Assembly (NCBI GenBank): GCA_945787305.1
Contig: CALZIH010000206.1
Span: forward strand, 1-5,515
From: an uncultured Desulfobulbaceae bacterium
GTDB lineage: Bacteria; Desulfobacterota; Desulfobulbia; Desulfobulbales; Desulfobulbaceae
Reading direction: 5' to 3'
Length of the DNA: 5,515 nucleotides
The position numbers and the translations under genes are program-made. Below the pieces are notes generated by a model, which was not told the origin of the DNA, searched no databases, and was given only the letters and a program-made list of their open reading frames with translations. The stretch's first letter is position 1. Every line of letters starts with the position of its first letter. Positions 1-4,735 of the stretch are shown here, piece by piece.

Positions 1-180
1 GAGATGACGAGTATGCCTTCGATCTACAACATTGAGAACGACCCCCGCGAACAGGACAACCTGATTGCATCAAAAGCCTGGGTGTTCAGGCCCTATATGC
101 AGGCGATCGGGCAGTACTACAAATCGCTGGAAAAATATCCCAATCCGCAGGGAGTTTCTCTTACCAAGTTCGGTAAATAA
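1..180 (+). CDS. Sulfatase-family protein, C-terminal end (partial)
   Basis: Frame 1 is open from the window edge to a TAA at 178-180, giving the last 59 residues of a longer protein. Residues 6-20 (PSIYNIENDPREQDN) match the C-terminal element of arylsulfatases, where a Y-[DN]-[LI]-x-x-D-P-x-E-x-x-N-L motif follows the catalytic domain. The tail with RPYMQAIGQYYKSLEKYP also fits a sulfatase C-terminal helix. Sulfatases of this family hydrolyse sulfate esters using a formylglycine made from a Cys or Ser in the N-terminal half; that part lies outside the window, so activity and substrate cannot be judged. The next gene begins 22 bases downstream on the same strand, so cotranscription is likely. 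The assignment rests on one motif; another alkaline-phosphatase-superfamily hydrolase remains possible. Confidence 0.75.
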   Translation, partial: EMTSMPSIYNIENDPREQDNLIASKAWVFRPYMQAIGQYYKSLEKYPNPQGVSLTKFGK

Positions 181-187
181 ATTCATG

Positions 188-195
188 AAGGAGAG
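188..195 (+). promoter_or_regulatory. Shine-Dalgarno site that decides the start of DUF1254/DUF1214 copy A
   Basis: AAGGAGAG lies in the 22-base gap after the sulfatase gene. Three in-frame ATGs occur at 185, 197 and 203. The first overlaps the ribosome site, the second is only a few bases from it, and the third is about 9 bases past the AGGAG core, which is normal spacing. Starting at 203 also gives a clean signal peptide. Confidence 0.75.
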
Positions 196-202
196 AATGA
201 AA

Positions 203-1750
203 ATGAAAACGAACGCTCTCACCAATCTTGTCATGGCAGGATTGGTAACTATCAGTATGGCCGCACCGCTGCAAGCTGAGTCCGAGGCAGAATCGAGGAA
301 CCTGTTCAAGACCGCTGGTCCGAAACAGACTGCAAAGGATTTCAAACCGGCACCGGACAAGATCAAAACCAATTTCGGTACGTTAAAGTTTGATCTTGAA
401 GCTTTTCCTACTGAAGAAACAACTCAAAAGATTTACGATGAGATGGATTTACAACGCGCGACACAGGCCTATATGGATTTCTATCCAGCGCTTTCTGTGT
501 ATGCCATTGTGAAGTCGCAGATTCGTGATTTTAAATTCAAGACCTCATCCGATATCGCGGTGGCGGCCGGGCCCGGCTGGAAGCCCAGCGAACCATTTCT
601 GACGGGCAATAACAGCACGGTATACGCTATCGCTTCACTTGATTTAAAAGTCGACGGTCCCACCGTGGTTGATATCCCACCAGGCATGTATGGCACGGCC
701 AATGATGGTTTGTTCAAATTCATGGTCGATTTCGGCTTCGTCGGACCCGACAAAGGCAAGGGCGGCAAGTACCTGTTTGTGCCGCCAGGTTATAAAGGTA
801 AGGCCCCCAAAGGTCATTTCGTGATCAACTCACCGAGCTATCGCATTTGGGTGATGATGCGAGGTTTTGGCGAAGTCGGCTTTGGTGACAAGGCAGTGAA
901 CTGGTTTAAACAACATTTGAAAGTGTACCCGCTGGCTACTGGACCAAGACAGGCAAATTACGCCAACACCACCGGCATGGGTATTAACCCACTGCCGGCT
1001 GAAGATGGTTCTGTGTTTGAAATGTTGAATGAAATTGTTCAATACGAACCAGCTGAGTTGTTTGGTGCGGAGCAGTTGGGTCGTCTGGCCACGCTCGGTA
1101 TTACCAAAGGAAAGCCATTTAATCCTGATAAACGTATGCAGAAGATTCTGGATCAGGGAGCGAAGCAGGGCGTGGCAATGTCGCGAGCGATTGTGTATGC
1201 CTCACGTGATCCTGACATCAAGTACTGGCCAAACCGCCACTGGGAAAAAATGTTCCTGCACAACACCACTTTTGAACGCAATGGTGTAAATGACATTGAT
1301 GCCAGGACGCTTTGGCATTACCAGGCTATCGTGGTTTCACCTAACCTGTTGTCAACGACTCCGGGTCAGGGTACTGCCTACTTGACGGCATTCCGAGATA
1401 ACAAGGGTGCTTATCTGGATGGTGGTGAAAACTATCGCCTACGTGTGCCTGAAAATCCACCGGTGAAACGTTTTTGGGCAGTCACGGCATACGATCCTAC
1501 CACTCGAGGATTGTTAGACGCCGGCGGTAATACTAATAATTCAATCGGTAGTATGGACAAGCCTGTGGTTAATGCCGATGGATCAGTTGATATCTTCTTT
1601 GGTCCAACAGAAGCACCGAAAGGTAAAGAGAAAAACTGGGTCCGGACGAATGCCGAAAAAGGTTTTTTTGTGGTGTTCCGTTTCTACGGTCCGCTCGAGG
1701 GCTATATCGAAAAGACATGGGTACTTAATGACTTCGAGCTAGTGAAGTAG
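203..1750 (+). CDS. Exported DUF1254/DUF1214 domain protein, copy A
   Basis: This 515-residue protein starts with a Sec signal peptide: Lys at residue 2, a hydrophobic core over about residues 8-21, and a likely cut after PLQA (residue 25). The mature protein should be periplasmic or secreted. The DUF1254 domain spans roughly residues 70-245 and contains DGPTVVDIPPG (151-161) and the glycine-rich GPDKGKGGKYLFVPPGYKG (181-199). The DUF1214 domain occupies roughly residues 395-505, with FWAVTAYDPTTR (424-435), DGSVDIFFGP (459-468), GKEKNW (474-479) and FRFYGP (492-497). This two-domain order and length are usual for the family. Its biochemical function is not established to my knowledge, and no known catalytic motif is visible. 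Copies B and C downstream share all the DUF1254 landmarks, while A and C also share DFKPAPDKI near the N-terminus. The gene follows a sulfatase by 22 bases, so both are probably in one transcript. The reading frame extends upstream to 65, but that extension overlaps the sulfatase and hides the signal peptide. Confidence 0.9.
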   Translation: MKTNALTNLVMAGLVTISMAAPLQAESEAESRNLFKTAGPKQTAKDFKPAPDKIKTNFGTLKFDLEAFPTEETTQKIYDEMDLQRATQAYMDFYPALSVYAIVKSQIRDFKFKTSSDIAVAAGPGWKPSEPFLTGNNSTVYAIASLDLKVDGPTVVDIPPGMYGTANDGLFKFMVDFGFVGPDKGKGGKYLFVPPGYKGKAPKGHFVINSPSYRIWVMMRGFGEVGFGDKAVNWFKQHLKVYPLATGPRQANYANTTGMGINPLPAEDGSVFEMLNEIVQYEPAELFGAEQLGRLATLGITKGKPFNPDKRMQKILDQGAKQGVAMSRAIVYASRDPDIKYWPNRHWEKMFLHNTTFERNGVNDIDARTLWHYQAIVVSPNLLSTTPGQGTAYLTAFRDNKGAYLDGGENYRLRVPENPPVKRFWAVTAYDPTTRGLLDAGGNTNNSIGSMDKPVVNADGSVDIFFGPTEAPKGKEKNWVRTNAEKGFFVVFRFYGPLEGYIEKTWVLNDFELVK

Positions 1751-1762
1751 GGCAGAGGGAAA

Positions 1763-1805
1763 ATTCTGCGAGGGCGGATGAAACACCGCCCGCTCTTTGC
1801 AGAAT
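1763..1805 (+). other. Long two-tier inverted repeat (possible mRNA hairpin)
   Basis: ATTCTGC (1763-1769) is the exact reverse complement of GCAGAAT (1799-1805), and inside it GGGCGG (1772-1777) pairs exactly with CCGCCC (1786-1791) around an 8-base loop. The two stems are separated by an asymmetric internal loop (2 bases left, 7 right). It starts 13 bases after the stop of copy A and ends 20 bases before the next start. There is no T-run after the outer stem, so it is not a standard Rho-independent terminator. A 3' stabiliser, processing site or attenuator between copy A and the next gene is inferred. Confidence 0.6.
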
Positions 1806-1812
1806 ACAAAAC

Positions 1813-1823
1813 AAGGCGAAGGA
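1813..1823 (+). promoter_or_regulatory. Ribosome-binding region for the truncated hydrolase gene
   Basis: The stretch AAGGCGAAGGA contains two AAGG cores, the first about 9 bases and the second about 3 bases before the ATG at 1826. It favours the start at 1826 over an in-frame ATG at 1778, which sits in the loop of the preceding hairpin and would bury the signal peptide. Confidence 0.5.
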
Positions 1824-1825
1824 AA

Positions 1826-2341
1826 ATGAAATCAAAAACATTAACCGGCCTGATGGGCGTCAGCCTCTGCGTGCTTGCCGGCATGTCCGCCGCGCAGGAC
1901 ATCAACCCTTACCACACAAACAAGCAAATCGCCGAGCAGGCCTATCCCAAGAAGCAGCCGTACTCGCCCTGGGTCGACATCAGCGACGCTGGCGACACCC
2001 TGAAAACATTGGAGTACACCGATCCTACGCTGCATTATGATCCCTTGCTTAAAACCAGCGCACAGGCCTATGCCGACGGGCTTGCGTTGACTGATCCAAG
2101 AGTTTCGCCCCTGTATGCAAACTTCTCCAAGGGTTTCTCGCCGACGCTGATTACGGAAGGCACCAAATGCATTTTCCTAAGCACCAGCGTACGCCTGTTC
2201 CAGGTGCTGGAATCGGCCGGGCAGGATGCCAAGCTGGATGTCTACGAAGGCATGTGGCACGTCTTTCAGACGTCCCCTGTGCCGGAAACCGAAGTGTCAT
2301 TGAAGAAAATCGCAGCATTTCTTTATCAGCACTTTAAGTAA
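1826..2341 (+). CDS. Truncated, probably inactive exported alpha/beta-hydrolase remnant
   Basis: The 171-residue product has a signal peptide (MKSK start, hydrophobic core about residues 6-20, likely cut near SAAQ at 21-24) and then a linker to about residue 46. From SPWVD (47-51) to the end it resembles the C-terminal third of hormone-sensitive-lipase-type alpha/beta hydrolases (the fold-3 family): DPRVSPLYA (90-98), PTLI.EGT (106-113), SVRL (121-124) and EGMWHVFQ (141-148). Family members usually have about 300 residues or more. The oxyanion HGGG motif and the GxSxG nucleophile elbow are entirely absent. The usual catalytic Asp after the GT[RK] element appears to be Cys115, whereas the catalytic His (His145) remains. 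Two of three triad residues are therefore lost. The frame is intact and has a ribosome site, so it may still be translated, but esterase activity is unlikely. An internal deletion or a fusion of a foreign leader to a hydrolase tail would explain it. Confidence 0.65.
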   Translation: MKSKTLTGLMGVSLCVLAGMSAAQDINPYHTNKQIAEQAYPKKQPYSPWVDISDAGDTLKTLEYTDPTLHYDPLLKTSAQAYADGLALTDPRVSPLYANFSKGFSPTLITEGTKCIFLSTSVRLFQVLESAGQDAKLDVYEGMWHVFQTSPVPETEVSLKKIAAFLYQHFK

Positions 2342-2365
2342 CTCAAATTTTTCTGAGGGCATCAG

Positions 2366-2575
2366 ATGAGAGCAGGTAAATCTATTAGTATTTTGCTAAG
2401 CGCACTGATACGGACTTTCTTATTTAGCAGTCACATACATGCACAAACCGATATTGCTGTTGCAGAGAAGAAATTCCCCGAAAGAAAAACCTTTACCTTG
2501 CCAACCTAATTAGAGGATGCGGCAAAGATACTGGAGGAAGCTGGTATCGACATCGTTCCAAATCTGGGCCGTTGA
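2366..2575 (+). pseudogene. Small signal-peptide gene interrupted by an in-frame TAA
   Basis: An ATG at 2366 follows GAGGG (2355-2359) at good spacing, 24 bases after the hydrolase remnant. It encodes 47 residues with a plausible signal peptide (hydrophobic stretch SISILLSALIRTFLFSS, likely cut after HIHA at residues 28-31), then TDIAVAEKKFPERKTFTLPT, and stops at TAA (2507-2509). The same frame continues without a gap as LEDAAKILEEAGIDIVPNLGR to a TGA at 2573-2575. The part after the stop looks like real amphipathic protein sequence, so a single nonsense change in a once longer frame is the simplest reading. A functional 47-residue secreted peptide is the alternative. I do not recognise the family. 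Confidence 0.45.
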
Positions 2576-2823
2576 CTCAGCCCCCCCTCATATTCCCCTC
2601 GTTTCTCCCTCGCATGAGGGGATGCCTGAATTGTTGAATAGATCGACACTGTAAGAGGCCAAGAATCAGATTGGATTAAAACCTGCGAGACAAAGACAAG
2701 CTGTAATGCGTTGTGTTGTCATGTGATCTTGGGCGTGCGCCTACACAGAAAATATGAAGCGATGAAGAGGAGCATGGAAACGAAAAATCGACTCGCGTTG
2801 GTTAAAGTGAAGGAGATGACGCT
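2576..2823. other. Intergenic region without a convincing gene
   Basis: Between the interrupted small gene and the 87-residue gene I see no supported coding frame and no clear sigma-70 promoter. It starts with a C-rich segment: a run of seven C at 2581-2587 and three CCCTC-like blocks, followed by one complementary ATGAGGGG at 2614-2621. Near its 3' end is a possible 21-codon reading frame (2762-2827) whose TGA overlaps the next ATG. A promoter for the downstream genes could lie here but cannot be placed. Confidence 0.5.
2584..2621 (+). repeat. Inverted repeat with competing C-rich arms
   Basis: CCCCTCAT (2584-2591) is the exact reverse complement of ATGAGGGG (2614-2621). Two other blocks, CCCCTC (2595-2600) and CCCTC (2607-2611), can pair with the same G-rich arm; the nearest makes a compact 5-bp stem with a GCAT loop. 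There is no T-run after it. It directly follows the interrupted small gene, so a role as a transcript end is possible but unproven. Confidence 0.4.
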
Positions 2824-3087
2824 ATGACGACGCCGAGTAGCAATGGTGATATCGAATTCGGGGGGCCTGCTACCTACAACATTGTCGTCCAGGGTAGCCT
2901 CGGCCCTGAGTGGGGCGAACGATTGGCCGACATGGTCATCGCCACCATTAGCTATGAAGGCAAGGCGTCTAAGACAACCCTGCGCGGACCTATACGGGAC
3001 CAGGCCGAGTTGAACGGCGTGCTCGAAACCCTGTATGGAATGCACCTGCCGATTCTCAAGGTGGAGAAAGTCGACGACGAGCCATGA
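2824..3087 (+). CDS. Small uncharacterised protein (87 residues)
   Basis: The ATG at 2824 is preceded by a strong AAGGAG (2810-2815) with 8-base spacing. The product has no signal peptide and no membrane segment, so it should be cytoplasmic, unlike its neighbours. After a short polar N-terminus, residues 17-29 (TYNIVVQGSLGPE) look like a beta strand and turn, WGERLADM (30-37) like a helix, and the end contains TTLRGPIRDQAELNGVLETL (51-70) followed by LPILKVEKVDD (75-85). This strand-helix-strand-helix-strand order suggests a compact alpha/beta fold. The core resembles small hypothetical proteins with a T-[LT]-x-G-x-x-x-D-Q-A-x-L-x-G-V-L pattern that I recall from other bacteria, but no function is known to me. 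It lies 62 bases before copy B and may be cotranscribed with it. A frame covering 2719-3159 on the minus strand is judged a shadow. Confidence 0.75.
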   Translation: MTTPSSNGDIEFGGPATYNIVVQGSLGPEWGERLADMVIATISYEGKASKTTLRGPIRDQAELNGVLETLYGMHLPILKVEKVDDEP

Positions 3088-3136
3088 ACATCCCACTAAC
3101 TTTTTGAAACCATCAATAAGCCTCGGAACCATGGAA

Positions 3137-3143
3137 TAAGGAG
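3137..3143 (+). promoter_or_regulatory. Shine-Dalgarno site of DUF1254/DUF1214 copy B
   Basis: TAAGGAG ends 6 bases before the ATG at 3150, a near-consensus ribosome site. It supports that start and strong translation. Confidence 0.75.
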
Positions 3144-3149
3144 ACTGAA

Positions 3150-4664
3150 ATGAAATCAAAAAAATTAATCAGCCTTGCCGTTGCCGTGGTAATGGCAGCC
3201 AGTGTTATGTCAGCTAATGCTGCACAACCGCCAAAGATGAAAATGACCACCGACATTCCGGCATCGGTAACTATTCCGGACAAGGTCAAAACTCGTCTTG
3301 GCACCCTGCGTTTTAAAGATGGTTTTCCGGCTCAGGAAACTGCCGACAGGATTTACGATCAACTGGATTTCCAGCGTGGGGTAGAGTCAGTGCTTCTGAC
3401 CACGGGTGGCGCATCGCTTCAGGGTTTTCGTAATGGCATACGCCAGTGGGGGCCAGATAACGAAACCGCGATAATCTGGGAAGAACGCATGGACTCAAAA
3501 GTCCTGCTGCTGACACCAAACACCACGGTCGTTTATGTATTCCAATGGCTCGACACCAAAGACGGTCCGCTAGTAATTGAAACTCCGCCTAATGTACTCG
3601 GCATTATCGATGACCACTGGTTCAAATATGTCACAGATTTTGGCAACGCAGGGCCAGACATGGGCAAAGGCGGCAAGTATCTTTTACTGCCGCCAGGGTA
3701 TGAGGGCAAGATCCCAGCTGGTTACCATGTCGCGCGCTCTAAAACCTATGGCAACTGGATGGTCATGCGTGGCTTCCTGGTTGACGGCGATCCCAAACCT
3801 GCGGTGAAGAGCATTAAGCAACATTACAAGGTTTATCCCTTAGATGCGAAGAGTCCGAAGCCGGTGAATTTTGTGGATGTTTCCATGAAGGCGTTTAATA
3901 CCAACCATCCTTCCGACTTTACCTTTTTTGAAGAAATCAACTCGATCGTTCAGGAAGAACCTAATTCAGCGCAAAGTTCAGAGATCCTGGGTCTGTTGGC
4001 GTCGATTGGAATTGAGAAGGGCAAACCCTTTAAACCCGATGCACGTATGAAGAAAACGCTCACTGAGGCTGCCTTGGTGGGTAATGCTGCATCGCGTGTA
4101 ATTGAATATCGAAATCGTGATAAGAGCTTCACGGCTTACCCGGATCGCAAGACTTGGCAGACCGGTTTCCCCGGAGGCAGTTACGAGTTTCTGAGTGATG
4201 GCGTACGCCTGATCGATCAACGCGTGGGCTTCCATTTCTACGCGACAGGCATTACACCAAAAATGGTTAAGCCTCCGGTGGGTAAAGGTTCACAGTACAT
4301 GAAAGGCATGCTGGATTCGAAAAGCCAGCCGCTGGATGGTAGCAAAAGTTACCGCCTGCATGTGCCACCTAACGTACCTGCGAATCAGTTCTGGGCAGTT
4401 ACCGTCTATGACGTGCAGACACGCTCTATGCTGCAGACCGATCAACGCTTCCCAGAGGTTACCAGTGCCGATGCCGGTATCGAACAGAATCCAGACGGTT
4501 CATATGATTTGTACTTTGGCCCCACGGCGCCAGAAGGCAAAGAAAATAACTGGCTGCAAACCATACCTGGCAAAGGGTGGCACGTGTTATGGCGAATTTA
4601 TGGTCCGGAGCAGGCCTGGTTTGACAAGACCTGGCGACCTGGTGATATCGAGCAGGTGAAGTAA
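3150..4664 (+). CDS. Exported DUF1254/DUF1214 domain protein, copy B
   Basis: This 504-residue protein begins with a typical Sec signal peptide (MKSKK, hydrophobic core about 6-20, likely cut after ANAA at 22-25), so it acts outside the cytoplasm. DUF1254 spans about residues 60-232, with DGPLVIETPP (138-147), GPDMGKGGKYLLLPPGYEG (168-186) and the closing HYKVYPL (225-231). DUF1214 covers about residues 385-495: FWAVTVYDVQTR (414-425), DGSYDLYFGP (449-458), GKENNW (463-468) and WRIYGP (481-486). A linker element D-x-R-x-x-x-H (356-362) also occurs in copy A (366-372). It lacks the DFKPAPDKI box shared by copies A and C and has a different insert after the first DUF1254 helix (about residues 80-115), so it is the most divergent copy. 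The biochemical activity of the family is unknown to me. Copy C follows after 71 bases, which hold a hairpin. Confidence 0.9.
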   Translation: MKSKKLISLAVAVVMAASVMSANAAQPPKMKMTTDIPASVTIPDKVKTRLGTLRFKDGFPAQETADRIYDQLDFQRGVESVLLTTGGASLQGFRNGIRQWGPDNETAIIWEERMDSKVLLLTPNTTVVYVFQWLDTKDGPLVIETPPNVLGIIDDHWFKYVTDFGNAGPDMGKGGKYLLLPPGYEGKIPAGYHVARSKTYGNWMVMRGFLVDGDPKPAVKSIKQHYKVYPLDAKSPKPVNFVDVSMKAFNTNHPSDFTFFEEINSIVQEEPNSAQSSEILGLLASIGIEKGKPFKPDARMKKTLTEAALVGNAASRVIEYRNRDKSFTAYPDRKTWQTGFPGGSYEFLSDGVRLIDQRVGFHFYATGITPKMVKPPVGKGSQYMKGMLDSKSQPLDGSKSYRLHVPPNVPANQFWAVTVYDVQTRSMLQTDQRFPEVTSADAGIEQNPDGSYDLYFGPTAPEGKENNWLQTIPGKGWHVLWRIYGPEQAWFDKTWRPGDIEQVK

Positions 4665-4684
4665 ATCACCATTCTTGAATAAAC

Positions 4685-4712
4685 GGTGAGGTGGGTGAAA
4701 AACGGCCTCACC
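4685..4712 (+). other. Intergenic hairpin between DUF1254/DUF1214 copies B and C
   Basis: GGTGAGG (4685-4691) and CCTCACC (4706-4712) form a perfect 7-bp stem around a 14-base loop. The stem is followed by A residues, not T, so it is not a canonical Rho-independent terminator on the + strand. An upstream TCACC (4666-4670) could instead pair with GGTGA (4685-4689), giving two mutually exclusive structures. The hairpin sits 10 bases before the ribosome site of copy C and may affect mRNA stability or relative expression; that is inference. Confidence 0.55.
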
Positions 4713-4722
4713 AAAAACATGC

Positions 4723-4728
4723 AGGAGG
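4723..4728 (+). promoter_or_regulatory. Shine-Dalgarno site of DUF1254/DUF1214 copy C
   Basis: AGGAGG ends 7 bases before the ATG at 4736, a consensus ribosome site that fixes the start and precedes a clear signal peptide. Confidence 0.8.
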
Positions 4729-4735
4729 CAGGGAA

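Noticed and set aside
21..33. Shared CTACAACATTG in the sulfatase end and in the 87-residue gene (around 2874-2884) as a direct repeat.
   Set aside because: Only 11 bases match, in different frames of unrelated proteins, with no similarity around them. Chance is sufficient.
65..202. Upstream in-frame extension of copy A starting at 65.
   Set aside because: It overlaps the sulfatase C-terminus, has unconvincing composition, and would place the signal peptide internally. The ribosome site at 188-195 fits the start at 203.
743..799. Glycine/lysine-rich GPDKGKGGKY in copy A (also in B and C) as a Walker A nucleotide-binding loop.
   Set aside because: It does not fit GxxxxGK[ST], the protein is exported, and the motif is a fixed part of the DUF1254 domain.
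1778..1825. Upstream start for the hydrolase remnant at 1778.
   Set aside because: The ATG lies in the loop of an inverted repeat and adds 16 basic residues before an otherwise standard signal peptide.
2719..3159. 146-codon minus-strand frame opposite the 87-residue gene.
   Set aside because: No good ribosome site, its product looks like antisense translation, and the + strand frame has strong start signals.
4685..4712. Rho-independent terminator after copy B.
   Set aside because: The perfect stem is followed by A residues and no T-run on the + strand.
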